Source: Allium sativum (lineage: Eukaryota > Streptophyta > Magnoliopsida > Asparagales > Amaryllidaceae). Taken from it: a stretch of DNA of 64,000 bases. Under the pieces are notes generated by a model. That model saw only the letters and a program-made list of their open reading frames with translations. It was not told the DNA's origin and did not search any database. The position numbers were made by a program, and so were the translations under genes. The stretch spans positions 405,706,192 through 405,770,191 of the forward strand of contig CM060921.1 of the NCBI GenBank assembly GCA_030737875.1, given 5' to 3'. The stretch's first letter is position 1. The number at the start of each line of letters is the position of its first letter. Below, piece after piece: positions 38,701 to 51,787 of this stretch.

Positions 38701-40155
38701 TCTGCCCAAATCGTATTCCCATCGTTTGCGTAATCATGATTCAGTCTAGATTATAGGTAAATCTACATTCGTAGAAAAAAGGAAATAAACAAGAATACCA
38801 TGAAAAGATAGGCATAGACATAAGATGATAATCCTAAATTCACGACTTACAGATCTAATAAATATACTGAATAAATCGACTAAAACATCGCAGGCATAGA
38901 TCTGATAACATTATGAACATGAAAAGGATTGAATAATAATCTAGGTTCAAAAACATGGATAGACCTGACATAATAGAAAAATTCCCAAAATCAAGATCCA
39001 AGGATAATTAAGAATAGGTCTAAATAGAAAATCAAGCTTAGATCCAATTTCATAGTCGTAATACTAGGCAATAATCTCATAGTCATGAATCATAGGTAAT
39101 TAGTCACAATGGTCCTTGTCATAGTCATAGGCAATAGTCTTATGTTCACAGTCAGAGTCATAGGCATAGTCTTATGTTCATAGTCATAGTCATAGGCATA
39201 GTCTTATGTTCATAGTCATAGGCAATAATCTTATGTTCATAGTCATTGTCTTAGGCCATTAACAATAGTTTCAACGTCATAGGCATAGGCATAGTCTCAT
39301 TGGTAATTAATCACAATAGTTCTTAATTAGATCCAAAGGCATAAACAAGCACCGATTCAAATGAAAGGATTAGGCATATTCTTATATTCATTTAATTTCA
39401 TGCCACAAATAGATCTAAACGTTCAAATCTAAAAAGTAACTGACTTACAACAAACGATGAACTTGAATTCTAGATTTTGAGTTCTGGAATTGAGATGCTT
39501 TCCTTTGGGTAGATAAACGTTGCTTTGATTTATAGTTTTGATTTAGATTTGTTCACCTCTAAGCTTTCTTCAAGTGGAGGCTATTCTTGGCTTCCTTCCA
39601 GCAGCATGACGGCTCTAGCTCTATTTTATTTGTGTGAATTTAGGTTAAGTGTTGGATTGTATTTATAGAATTTCATATTGATTTGAGCCGTCAGATGATC
39701 ATAGAGTGAATCCAGACCATACACATCAAGAGGAGCCAATCAGAAAGTGACAAATCAGCCCTAGTGACACAGCCAAGCCCCAGAAACCGAGCCAGGACCA
39801 GACCAAGCAGGTCAGGTCGACCAAGTAGGTCGACCCCCAGGTAGACTACATCGTCGACCTGGGTACCCAGGTCGACCTGGGTCCTGGGCGGGAAAATTCC
39901 CGCCCAGTCCAGTTCTGGTCCAGTTTTGAATTTTGAACCTGTTTTCGGGCTGTTTGAATTTTAAATCGAATTCTGAAACTTCCGGAGGCCATAACTCCTT
40001 CATACGGAGTTCGATTTACGTAAACTCGGACTCTATCTCAAGCAGAATTCCGAGACGAACGAAATGGCGTAACCCATTTCCCTTATTTCTTTGATTTAGA
40101 ATTAAGTATATTTTAATTTGTGAAACTTAATGTTATAGAATTATGGGGTGTTACA
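35729..40155 (-). repeat. Element III right LTR (5' LTR on the minus strand), 4.4 kb
   Basis: It is uninterrupted. Its left terminus reads TTTAACACCCC, so the canonical TG is mutated; the right end TGGGGTGTTACA is intact. It differs from the left copy by a few percent, a shorter G-run, fewer GTCGAC sites and small indels. Frames 36588-36848, 37085-37279 and 38508-38756 are not supported as genes. Confidence 0.9.
39660..39667 (-). promoter_or_regulatory. TATA box, element III 5' LTR
   Basis: TATAAATA on the minus strand. As the 5' LTR copy, this one would drive the element's own transcript. Confidence 0.6.
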
Positions 40156-40160
40156 AACTT

Positions 40161-42724
40161 GGAATTTTAGAAAAGGAAATTAGGATTAAAAATGGAATTT
40201 ATTTCCAACATAGAAATAAAATTTCGAATAGAGTTGAAAATAGAAACTTGTTCAAGTAGATAAATAAAGAAGTTGTTTATAAATAAAGTGAATTATTAAT
40301 CATTAGATAAATTGAAATATAAGTTCGAATATGAATTTATATAGGAAAGGAAAATTGGATTTTGAAACCAATATTTGAAAATAGATTTGAACCTCGCAAA
40401 TTACAAAGGAAATTATAAAAGGGATTTTAAATGATTTGAGAAAAAATGAGATTTGTATGAAAATTCTGAATAGAAGTTAATAAATCTAAATAGCGATTAT
40501 AATGCTACTGTTACCATAAATGTTTTATAAATCTAAATAGCGACTTTAGCGCTGTCGTTATAATAAATGTTTTATAAATCTAAATAGCGATTTTAGCGTT
40601 GTTGTTATAATAAATGTTTTGTAAATCTATACAGTGATTTTAACGCTATTGTTATAAATAGATGTTCTATAATTCTAGACAGCGATTGTAACGTTATTGT
40701 TAAAAATAATGTTTTATAAATCAAATATTTGGAGACACCGATTATAAAGCTACCGATTATAATGCTACCGTTATAATCAGTGTTTTTCCGTAAAAAAAGT
40801 GTGTTCTTAGATTGAATCTGAAAGTCGCGTAAGAAATGTTTTGTTTGAAGTTGCGAGCTTTGACTATTTCAAAGTTGAGAATGTGGTTCAATTAAGGTCT
40901 GAGAGGTAATTATACCCCAACTTGATTGACTTCATGATTGATGGAGGAATGGTTAAGGTTCGATAGTGAAGATGGGTTAGTAAGATGGTTAGTTAATAAG
41001 AGATTACTAGTTTGAGCTATAATAACGATGTTTGTAACATCGTGTCAATTTAAAGGATTTTGAAATGTTTTCTAACTGGAATAAGATATATTTTCTCGAA
41101 TAAAGAAATTAGGATATTGGAAATGTTTTCCAACAATCAAGAGAGAAAAATAGAAAGGATACGAAAGACGAGATAACAGGAATCGAAAATAATAATTTAA
41201 TAAGAAATTAAATTAAAAGAGGCCAGTATTGTTTGATGTTTGATCGGTAGGATTTCCAATTGGAAGTAGGACCGTTGATTGTATGAAAGTTTCTTTGATA
41301 GTTAAATCACCGACTATCAAAGTTTTGATATATTTTATACCTCCATTATCAATATGGAGAGACCGGGATCAGATTTAATATCTGAAAACCACTCTGTATT
41401 GGTATAAGCGTTACGTATCAACGTATGCTGAAGATAATTGAAGACGGAGAAAAATGCAAGGGCTGTTCTGTTAATCCTAGGTAGAAATTACCCAAGATGG
41501 ATATATAGAACAGTGCCTTCGGTTTGTCCAGACCCAGGACAACTTGTATGGACGAATGTCTGACAGAGTATTTCCAATGGATTACGTACGTTGATTCCTT
41601 CAAACGTACGAAGTTGGTGGCAAAGAAGGGAAAGCCTAACAATCTGAGTATTTTTGTGGGAACCAATTAGTGATTTCCAATGGATCTGACGATGTGGCAT
41701 TCAAAGTGAATTGTGGCCAGATGTTCTGGAAGATAATTTAGACCTCAAGCCTCACAACCCGGAATTGACAAAAAACGGGCAGGCAGCATGGCTATGTGGG
41801 TTGCTCCCATTAGGATGTATAATCACCTATCTAGAGAAATTCCATTTACTTCTTTAATCTATCGATGCTGTCGCTTTCAGGAAACGGTTGCTGATCCTAA
41901 TCGTTGGTGATGTACATTCGATACACTCAAGCAAAATGAGTGTTCGGTCATGTGTGGGCCGGGTTGCAAGATGTTCTTGTTGAACCCAGTGTATTCGCCT
42001 CTAGAGATACACTATCGGAAGGTGGTTCCATACCTTGCCATGTTGGAAATCCAATCTCCAGTAAGCGCCCTACGGTTTTTGATTGTATATTATATATGGA
42101 GCGTGAGATGCAAGCGTTCCGCTATTTGATGTAGACATTATTATAATATCACCAGATTTTGATATCAAAATATTTTTGTTTATTGTAAGGTAAAAACCAT
42201 CCGTGTTTATGTGTGGATCGGTCTTATGATTATCATTTCTTTCGAAAGGATTTTTGGAAGTTAATCAAATGATTGGAGTTTACTCACACCAGTCCCATGA
42301 CTGACCCAGAGTTTATTTTGTTGGTTTTCATACGGACAGTCAAGTAGTTGGGATTTTACAGATTCACTTGGAGGAGCTTGAAGCAGGGGGCTTCACCTGT
42401 TAGCAATATACTATCATATTTTCCGCTGTGTACTATGTTGTATGAGGAAACAGGTGTTTATAACTGTTCCAGGAATAACTGTTGTGCTCTGATGATGGTA
42501 TGTATATACAGTTATTGATTTGTATTTCAAAAGTTATGTTATATAACATATTTTATTTGTTCCGCTGTGTGACTTGTGTTCTTCGTTTTCTTCTATTTTA
42601 ATATTACTTTCTATTTCTCATCCTCTAACTTCTTTCTAATGATGATTTGTATTTCTGTGCAATTTCGGTTAGGCGTGTGGTGTTATTTGTTGACTCAAAG
42701 GGTATGGAAATTCGGGTCGTTACA
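40161..42724 (+). repeat. Element II 3' LTR, segment 2
   Basis: It resumes the LTR broken at 23193 and ends ATTCGGGTCGTTACA at 42724. It carries the repeat array (40483-40720), the AGACCCA hairpin (41524-41542) and the CAGTC hairpin. A deletion near 42330 removes the TGCCC side of the third hairpin seen in the 5' LTR. Confidence 0.9.
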
Positions 42725-42949
42725 TATTGTTATGTTGATTTGTCGATTAAATTAATCATTTTTGTTTAAATTAGAATCAACAATATAAATTGGTCATTTT
42801 TGTTCAAATTAGAATCAACAATATAAATTTGTCATTTTGTTGAAACTAGAATTGACAATATAAAATTATCATTCTTTGTTGAAATTAGAGTTAACGAAAT
42901 AGAAATGTCACTTTTATTATGAATGTTATATTAATATAAAAATGTCAAA

Positions 42950-44215
42950 CTTGTTGTGTTAGAGATGTAAAATATAAAAATGTCAAACTTGTTGTGTTAG
43001 AGATGCAAAAAAACATCTAACAAAAAAGATTTCATTTTTATTTGCATATTTAGATGCAAAAAAACATGGTAGAAAAAGATTTCGTTTTTATTTGCATATT
43101 TAGATGCAAATAAACACTATAGAAAAAGATTACATTTTTTTTTGAATTTTAAATGCAAACATAAAACATGAAACAAAAATTACCTTTTTATTTGCATTCT
43201 TTGATGCAAATAAACTTGAATTTAAAAGTTATATTTTTTTATTTGCATTCTTTATGCAAATAAAACGTTGAAATTAGAAGTTATACTTTTATTTGCATTC
43301 TTTGATGCAAATAAAAGTTGAAATATAAAGGTTATATTTTTTATTTCCAGTCTAAGATGCAAATAAAACATTGAAATTGGAAGTTATATTTTTATTTGAA
43401 TTCTTTGATGCAAATAAAACATTGCAATAAAAAGTTGAATTTTTATTTGCATTCTTTGATGCAAATAAAAGGTGAAAATAAATGTTGCATTGTTGTTTGC
43501 AATTTTAGATGCAAACAAAAGATTAATTAAAATTGCATTTTTGTTTGTATTTAGATGTAGACAAAAACACTAAAATGAAAGTTATATTTTTGTTTGCATT
43601 TTTGATATGAATAAAATATTGATTTAAAAGTTGAATTTTTATTTGCATTCTTTGATGCAAATAAAACATGAATTAAAAAGGTTACCTTTTTAATTGCATT
43701 TTAGGTGCAGATAAAAGCCTAGTTTAAGAAGTTACATTTTCACTTGCATTTTTGATACAAATTTTAATGCTAAGAATGTGAATAGAAATGAAAGTTGCAT
43801 TTTTATAGTCATGTCGGAGACAAATAAAAAATTGAATTAAAAAGTTATTCTTTTATTTGCATTCTTTGATACAGACAAAATGTTGAAATTGGAAGTTAAA
43901 TTCTTATTTGCATTTCTTGATGCAAATAAGACATAATTTTAAAAAGGTTATATATTTGTTTATAATTTAGATACAAATTAAAAACAAAACATTAAAATTA
44001 AGATTATATTTTTATTTGCACATTTAGATGCAAATAAACATCATAGTTAAAAGATTATATTTTTATTTGCATATTTAGATGCAAATAAACATCATAGTTA
44101 AATATTACATTTTTATTTGCATATTTAGATGCAAATAAACATCATAGTTAAAGATTACATTTTTATTTGCATATTTAGATGCAAATAAACACTGTAGAAA
44201 AATATCATGACATTA
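42950..44215. repeat. Array of about two dozen ATTTGCAT/ATGCAAAT hairpin units
   Basis: Units of roughly 45-60 bp carry TTTATTTGCAT, a few bases, then GATGCAAATAAA, so each is an inverted repeat of 8-12 bp. The last four units (about 43990-44190) are nearly identical; the earlier ones have drifted. It occupies the transcribed part of the element I LTR where II, III, IV and V have other arrays. Confidence 0.85.
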
Positions 44216-46872
44216 AAACTCTCTTTTATTTGTCATTAAGGAACATAGAAAATATTATGTTAAAATGTGTTGACGATAAAATTCACCTTTTTTATCGTAT
44301 ATGTAGAAAAGATGGAAAATGATCATTTGTTTGAGATAAAAATATTGAAACCTTAAAAATCATATTTTTAATGTAAGAATGAAATGAGATATTCATTGTA
44401 GTGAGAAAAATGTGAAAACATTAAAAATCCCATTTTTAATGTAGGGTATGTTTTATGTAAAATATACATTGTATAGATAGAAATGTTGAAAACATTAAAA
44501 GTTATATTTTAATGTAAAGTATGTTTCAACGTAAAGATAAGATTTATGAAATATTCATGGTTGAGCTATAAATGTTGAAACATAAAAATTTACATAAAAT
44601 ATACATTTTAATGTACTGAATAATATATATGAAATATTCATTATATGACTATGAATGTTGAAAACATAATGTAGCGATGCCTTGAAACATATGTTTGTGA
44701 TGTTGAAATGTTACACCTCCATTTACAAGTTTTCCAACTTGTTTATGTGATTGGGACGATAATTTTTCACACATTGCCCAAGTGCACAAATAATATATTA
44801 TTGGTTGTTGGCTGAAAAGTGAAAACCCCACATGGGTATTGGGATGATATTGGACACACACTAGTCCCAATATTTATTTAATTGTCAATCGGTGGGTTGG
44901 CAGTCTGTGATGAGCGTTATTTATCTATTTTAATGCTCACACAGTTATAAATCTCACTTTGGATGTAAATGTACTGTTTGATGATTGTTTATCATTATCG
45001 TTGGATATATGCAATGTATGAAATCCATACAACCGAATTTGTATGGTAACTGATTGATTCGCATTCTGATTTAGAATATCTTTATATAAAGAATATTTTA
45101 AAATAAAGAATCTTTTAAATAAAGAATATTTTTAAAATAATAAATATTTTAAAATAATATTCAGTGAAGAAGAAAAATATGAAGCCGAGTTAAGTAGAAA
45201 CGCCATTTTTAACCCGAACGAGTTTATTGATCGATTTTATTTATTAATAAATATCGGAAAGAAGTGATTTCAAAATCTAATATTTTGAAATATTATTTTA
45301 ATACGATAAAGATATAAAATATTCAATTTTGCATTAAAAATTGAAAATGAAGTTAAAATCATTTTAAAACGGATCTATAAATATTTTATAAATACGATTT
45401 ATAATAGAAATCAATGATATATATATTATATATTTATATAATGGCCTGAATAGAATGCGCCGCGCAACGACCATTAACTTCAAATTGGCGTAACGGAAGA
45501 TCCGACCGTCAGATTCTTCTAAAACTGAAAACATTGGGTTTGTATTGAAAAGAGCTTTCCAATAAATATAAGAGTTTTGAAATCTAACGGTTGGATTTGG
45601 AATTATGTCCAAATCAAATTTGGAAAAGGTCGTTATGGATGTAGTTCGGGGGCCGTTATTGGAAACCGACTGTACGAGCGATAATGAAATTATTAGAAAT
45701 ATGGAAAATTATGTAAAATCATAATAAATTATTTGGAAAGAGTTTGGATGAAAATTCAATATTTGGAAAGATAATTTTTTTTTCAAATTGAACTAGTTAT
45801 TAACTAGAATAAATCTTTAAAATAAGATTTAATGAAGTTTTCCAACTAACTGATATTTAATTGGAATTAAATAAGATAAATAGGATTTTTGGGTTTGACG
45901 TGAACGGTGTTTTAAACGACATTTGTTCTTGAACCCCGTATGAAAGAATAAATCTTTTAATTAAGATTATTAAAGTTTTCAATTATATTTAATAATTGGA
46001 ATAAAAGGAAGTGTGAGTTGAGTTTATTGTGAACTGTGTTTTTAACGACATTTGTTCTTTAACTCAATTAACAGTGAAAGTAAAATTTGGAATTCATAAT
46101 TTTTTTTATTAAGATTTATTGTCAATTTTCCAAATGTAAAGTTTTCCCAATTTAATATGTTGAATTAGAATTGAATGGAATTCGATTGGTAATAATCGAG
46201 ATGAGATTCTGTAAAAGAAGACCGTTACTATATATGGAATTTAAGGGGCTTTGCCATTATTCCATATATATTATTAGTCTGATATAGAAATTTATATCGA
46301 TTATATATTGATATGATTTCTGTGAAGATTTCATATTTTATGGAAGATGATTTTGGGGTTTGTCGTGAACAATGTTTTTAAATGACATTTGTTCTTTAAC
46401 CCAGTTAAAGATAATATCTATTTCTTAAATCTGAATAATCATAAAGTAATGATTTTGGATATTAAACCCAAATTGGTGTTTTAATGAATCTTTAAAAGGG
46501 GGATTAAAGAATAAATTAAAGAATTTATCTTTGATAAAATTAATGGGAACCTTTTTCCAAATAATGTGAATATCTTATTAAAAGAATATTCTGAATTGGA
46601 ATGTAGCATATGATGTGTTTTATAGCACTTGATTTTTATTACAAAATACGCGAGTTATTCGGAAAGACCGGGTTTAACCCATTCTGAATAATTACTATGA
46701 CGATTAAAAGTCGAAGATGAAGATGGTGGTTGAAGACCGGCGATCTTCACATCGAATGGATGAGGTCTACTAATGCCTTTGATTGGATTTGTTGTCTTAA
46801 GAAGGTTCCGGTGGTAGTTGTCTGGACGTATTGTTGATTGTTCGGATATGCGAGGTATAAGGTGCCTCCAGT

Positions 46873-46893
46873 TTCGTTCAGACCCAGAACGAA
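46873..46893 (+). other. AGACCCA-loop hairpin, element I
   Basis: TTCGTTC, loop AGACCCA, GAACGAA: seven perfect pairs. Confidence 0.65.
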
Positions 46894-47256
46894 CTTGTAA
46901 ATAGATTGTATGTCTGATGTTGTATTCCTTTATACTGTATTCGTTGATTGTGAAGACCCGCAACTTCCCCGTAAAGGAAAGCGTCGGATAGTTCGAGAAC
47001 AAGCCACACCAGAACGCATACAGAAGAACATTTCATTGTACATTACAACAATGCATCAGGTTACAAGAATATACAGAGTATAAATGAATATTACACAGAA
47101 ATATCAGAGATTTAAATTACATTTAAATACATAGCAGCGGAAAATAATACAATACACAACTAGAAGTAGATATACGGACACAAAGCTTTCCGGATATCGT
47201 TCCAGCTGTAAACCAGGATCCTGTGAATATAAATCTGCAAAACCAAAACTACTAGC

Positions 47257-47326
47257 TGCCCGTGTCAAAATAGGGGCACCCAGAGTTTAGGTTAAAACAA
47301 TAAACTCCAGGTCAGTCATGTGACTG
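47257..47326 (-). other. LTR-end module of three hairpins, element V 3' LTR
   Basis: On the minus strand: CAGTC-ACAT-GACTG, then GAGTTTA with TAAACTC, then TGCCC with GGGCA. The other copy is at 55008-55077. Confidence 0.6.
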
Positions 47327-48250
47327 GTGTGAGAACTAAAACAGTTAATCTTTATTTTCAAAGTTAGGTAAATCAAGGGACCACGCCGTATAACACGGAA
47401 CGGGTTTCCTCCCAAGAATACCAGTGCATAAAACAAACAGCGCAATGCTAAATAAAGAAAAATGAAGCTGTTATAAGACCCAGGTCCCATCACACAATGC
47501 AACGCAGTCGAGGATAGGGTTTTCCCTTATAACAGCCAAAGAATGCTTGATACGTTTTAAAACAAATCATTTGATACTATTATAAGTGTATAAAACAACT
47601 TCAAATCATAAGTATCAATCATAGGCGGCATAAGCGCCCCATCCCACTATGTCGCCATATATAGGGTTACAATTAAAACCGCAAATGTCACGTATTTGGA
47701 AATTGGATTTCCATCTATGAACCGAGGCAAAAGATAGTCCTCAACCTATTCGTGACTCTCTAGCCCGAGCCACCGGCAAGTACTCAGTCAAGCCTTGGAG
47801 CGACAGGGCCGGTCCACCGATGTGGATTAAAATGCCTGAACACTACGTCTCCCCACCCTATGGGGTGTAAGTCTGGTCCGTCAGCCGACCAGAATGCATT
47901 CGGCCGAAACCGATATAACCGAGGCGCCTCGCAACCGCAACAACCACATAAGTCAAACTCGTCAGGGCGTGTAAAACCACTGACGCCACTTCTAGCTAGA
48001 AAGAAACGCAAGTCCTCCCTGAGGTCCGTCTCCCGTTTTTGGTTCATACCGGGTGTGAAACACGCGAGGTAAACGTTACACAAAGCTACGCCACAAAGGC
48101 CGTGCTTTGATCATCACCACAAGACTTTGCTTTTCAACAGAAGCCTTGATCATTTGCATCTTAGCATGCCACACAGGCAAGCCATCCTATGCAACCGATA
48201 TCAGTCACACAGAATGAAATCCGATGTCAGACACACAGTCCATTTACAAG

Positions 48251-48271
48251 TCCGTTCTGGGTCTGAACGAA
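48251..48271 (-). other. AGACCCA-loop hairpin, element V 3' LTR
   Basis: On the minus strand TTCGTTC, loop AGACCCA, GAACGGA. The other copy is at 56002-56022. The loop is complementary to GGGTCT at the LTR's own 3' end. Confidence 0.6.
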
Positions 48272-50175
48272 ACCGGAGGCACCTAGTACCCCGCATATCC
48301 ATCGATCTCCAAGCACGTCTGGACGATCACTAACTGTTTCCATCTTCTTGGGTGTACAGCCCAATCAAGATCATCAGTTATCACCCAAACGACGTGAAGA
48401 CTTCCGGTCTTCGACCATCGTCTTCATCTTCGACTTATCGTCGTATCAGTTATTCAGAATGGGATAAACCCGGTCTTCCCGAATAACTCGCGTATATTTT
48501 ATAAAAGTGTTACACAAACACAACATACGCCTCATTCCAATTCATTAGTCACTAACCGTAAATTAATCAAGAGAATAATTCCCCAAATATTAACCCCGAA
48601 GGCCGAAACCAACATCAGATCAATATCCAGAAAACCATTCTGCTTGGCTAACCGACAGGTAGTTTCTAAATTTCACATTCATAGGGAAAGATTCCCATTA
48701 ATTTTATAAAAGATAAATTCCTTGAATTTATTCTTTAATCCATTTTTGAATATCAATTCAAACTAGTCGGGATTAGCGAACCTTACCGAAGTAATCATTT
48801 GTTTTAATTTCCCAATCCCAACCTATTCATCCCATGAAGTAAAACTGGTAATACTTCATATCTAACACCACAGTGTTATCGGTAAATTCAATTACCATTT
48901 CACGTTCAAATCTAATTAAAGATTTAACTATCGCCTGGAGCAAAACTGGTGATACTCCACTTTCGATCATTTCAATCTAATTAAAGATTCATTAAAACTC
49001 CACTTAGTTTTAATCTTCGACTGGGTTAAAGAATCAGTGTCATTTAAAACACGGTTCACGATAAACCCAAAATCACATTCATTAATTATCGGGTTAAAGA
49101 ACGAGTGTTATTTAAAACACTGCTCACGATAAACCCAAAAATCAATATCAATTCAATTCCAATTAAATATTATTTAATTGGTACACTTCATTAAATCTAA
49201 ATAAAAAGATTTAATCTTTTCTCAACTGGGTTCAAGAATAGTGTTAGTGAAGACACCATTCACGACAAACCCAAATCACATTCGATATTCAATACAAGGC
49301 TCTGAATAGAAAATATATCAGCTTATATTCAATATCGAATTCTACGACTAACAAATGTCGTATTGGAAATAACGATATCAATATATATCTTTCAAATTTC
49401 CATAACAACACCTGTATAATCACGAATTCCAACATCGAAATATTCCGAAGACAATTTCGATTCAAATCCACTCCAATGCAATCATTGGAAATTTTGGTTA
49501 TTTTTAAAACCCTTTTCGAATTCAATTTATTTATTTAAAAATAAATAGAATTATAATTCTAGTTCAAAACTAGTTCATTTCGATAAAAATCCATTTTTAT
49601 CTTTTCAAATATGGAGTTTTTCATCCCAATTCTTTCTAAATCATTTCTTATGATTTTACACAAATTATTGCTATTTTTAATAATTTTATCAAGGCCCATA
49701 CAGTCGATTTCCATTAACGGCCATCGAACTGCACTTACAGCGACCTTTTTCGAATTTGATTTGGACGTATCTCCAAATCCAACCGTTAGATTTCAAATTT
49801 CTAACATTCATTAGAAAGCTCTTTTCGATACGAACCCAACGGTTCCGGTTTTAGGAGAATCCGACGGTCGGATCTCCCGTAATGTCCGTTCGAAATAAAT
49901 GGTCGAAATTCGCGAACTGCCGCGACGCGGCGCGTTCTATTCAGGCCATTATATTATATATAATATATATAATATATATTTCGTCGATTTCTATTTAAAA
50001 CAAATTATATAAATAGTTTTGAATTCGTTTCAAAAACATTTTCAACTTCCATTTCAATTCAAATCAAAATTGAATTCTTCTTTATAAATTCGTTTCAAAA
50101 TCCATTTCCATTCAATTCAAATTTCAATTCAATTTGAATTTATTTCACTTCGCTTTCAATTCAATTCGAATTCGT

Positions 50176-50580
50176 TTTCAATTCAATTCATTTCGAAATC
50201 GTTTTCAATTCAATTCATTTCGAAATCGTTTTCAGTTCAATTCATTTCGAAATCGTTTTCAGTTCAATTCATTTCGAAATCGTTTTCAATTCAATTCATT
50301 TCGAAATCGTTTTCAATTCAATTCATTTCGAAATCGTTTTCAATTCAATTCATTTCGAAATCGTTTTCAATTCAATTCATTTCGAAATCGTTTTCAATTC
50401 AATTCATTTCGAAATCGTTTTCAATTCAATTCATTTCGAAATCGTTTTCAATTCAATTCATTTCGAAATCGTTTTCAATTCAATTCATTTCGAAATCGTT
50501 TTCAATTCAATTCATTTCGAAATCGTTTTCAATTCAATTCATTTCGAAATCGTTTTCAATTCAATTCATTTCGAAATCGT
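50176..50580. repeat. Fifteen 27-bp tandem repeats, element V 3' LTR
   Basis: The unit TTTCAATTCAATTCATTTCG plus AAATCGT is almost perfectly repeated. Because 27 is a multiple of three, the array is open in frame and reads as FQFNSFRNR repeats on the plus strand, opposite to the element. This is a repeat, not a protein gene. Confidence 0.93.
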
Positions 50581-51649
50581 TTTCAATTCAATTCATTTCA
50601 AAATATTCGATTTCGAAATCACGTTTCAATATTCATTTTAAAATGAATAAAATCGATATAAATATCGTTCACGTCAAAATGGCGTCAATCTAATCCTCAC
50701 GGCTTCACATATTTCTATTTTCAAATATTCTATTTCAAATATTTCTATTTCAAATATTTCTATTTCAAATATTTCTATTTCAAATATTTCTATTTCAAAT
50801 ATTTCTTTTTTTCTCGAAACTGGAATGAGGCCCAATCAATTACCATATAATGTTAATTATATGGATTTTCTACAACACATGTATATATCAACAACGATGA
50901 ATAATCAACCATCAACCAAAGTGCACTACACTGTATAAGCATCAAATATAGACATTTAACGCTTATAGCAGCTTGTCAATCAATCGATCGACATATTTAA
51001 TAAATCAGGATGAGTGAACTTCAAATTTCATCCTAACACCCGTGTGGGGTTTCAAACAATCAAACACATATTTTATTTGTGCAGTTAGGCGATGTGTAAA
51101 ATTTATCGACCCAATCAACGTCATTCAAATAGGTGTACATAAACAAACCGTCTGGTTTGTAAATGAATATTTATTTATTCACATTCACGTTAAAAATTAT
51201 ATTTTTAACGATAACACATTTTATTTTAACATATGAATTTATATTCAGTTCATTCGTTAAATAAAATGCTATTTTTATTTTTCTAACTTATTTTAGAAAA
51301 TTTCGGCGGCATAACGGCACGATACTAGAAACGGGACAAGGCCTAGCCTTATCCCCGGTCTAGTGAAGGCCCACGCCATTCACACATCAATCAAATCAAT
51401 TCGTTATGCAAACCACAAACTTTGGAGTAAGGGTCTAACCTAGCCTTACTCCTTCGCCTTATAACGGCGCACGTCTAATCCTAACCAATTTATCGATTCG
51501 ATTTTTCACACCACAAACCACATTCAAACCAATATCACAATCAATCACCAAACAGTCAAACAAACAAGTCCATGGTCTGTGGACGGGTGTCGGGTGCTAC
51601 TAAGCACCGTCTGCATCCTAGTATATATATAACTAGAAAAATAAATTGA

Positions 51650-51670
51650 AAGGTGAGATATTCTCACCTT
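51650..51670 (-). promoter_or_regulatory. Splice-donor-like hairpin, element V 3' LTR
   Basis: On the minus strand AAGGTGAG, loop AATAT, CTCACCTT: eight perfect pairs with a consensus plant donor AAG/GTGAG in one arm. Copy at 59401-59421. Confidence 0.55.
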
Positions 51671-51787
51671 TAGCTATCCAACCATCTCGACTCTTCTTTT
51701 GCAGAAGTCTTCGTCGTTTCGCCTTTTTGTTACCTTCGTTGCTGCTTTCACTACATACGTAAAAATCACATTTTTACTTCGCTATTT

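Larger units (their letters stand above)
23194..40155 (-). mobile_element. Element III: giant-LTR Ty3/gypsy derivative inserted in element II 3' LTR
   Basis: It is flanked by AACTT at 23189-23193 and 40156-40160. LTRs of about 4.45 kb begin and end with a 12-bp inverted repeat (TGTAACACCCCA and TGGGGTGTTACA). On the minus strand the order is LTR (40155-35729), primer site, 1.86-kb internal region, polypurine tract, LTR (33864-23194). The left LTR is split by solo LTR IV. Without IV it is about 10.8 kb. It holds the only protein relic in the nest. Confidence 0.92.
13480..42724 (+). mobile_element. Element II: giant-LTR retrotransposon inserted in element I 5' LTR
   Basis: It is bounded by TATTG at 13475-13479 and 42725-42729, an exact target duplication. 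It has two LTRs of about 5.2-5.3 kb (TGTAACGACCC to GGGTCGTTACA), a 1.8-kb internal region, a primer site with one mismatch, and a polypurine tract. Without element III it would be about 12.3 kb. I found no coding sequence. The two LTRs differ by several percent plus small indels, so it is older than element V. Confidence 0.92.
42725..46948 (+). repeat. Element I 5' LTR, segment 2
   Basis: It starts with the TATTG duplication (42725-42729) and ends with TTGAT (46944-46948). It contains the ATTTGCAT hairpin array and, from about 44800, sequence homologous to IV and V. The AGACCCA hairpin is at 46873-46893. Frames 44649-44870 and 46655-47002 lie in this non-coding sequence. Confidence 0.85.

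Noticed and set aside
47784..48083. 99-residue minus-strand frame in the V LTR (copy 55535-55834)
   Set aside because: It is in the sense direction but has no known domain, and related segments in I (61700-61900) and IV carry stops or shifts.
50134..50646. 170-residue frame with FQFNSFRNR repeats (again at 57885-58397)
   Set aside because: It is the in-frame translation of a 27-bp tandem repeat, on the strand opposite to the element, and is duplicated only because it lies in both LTRs.
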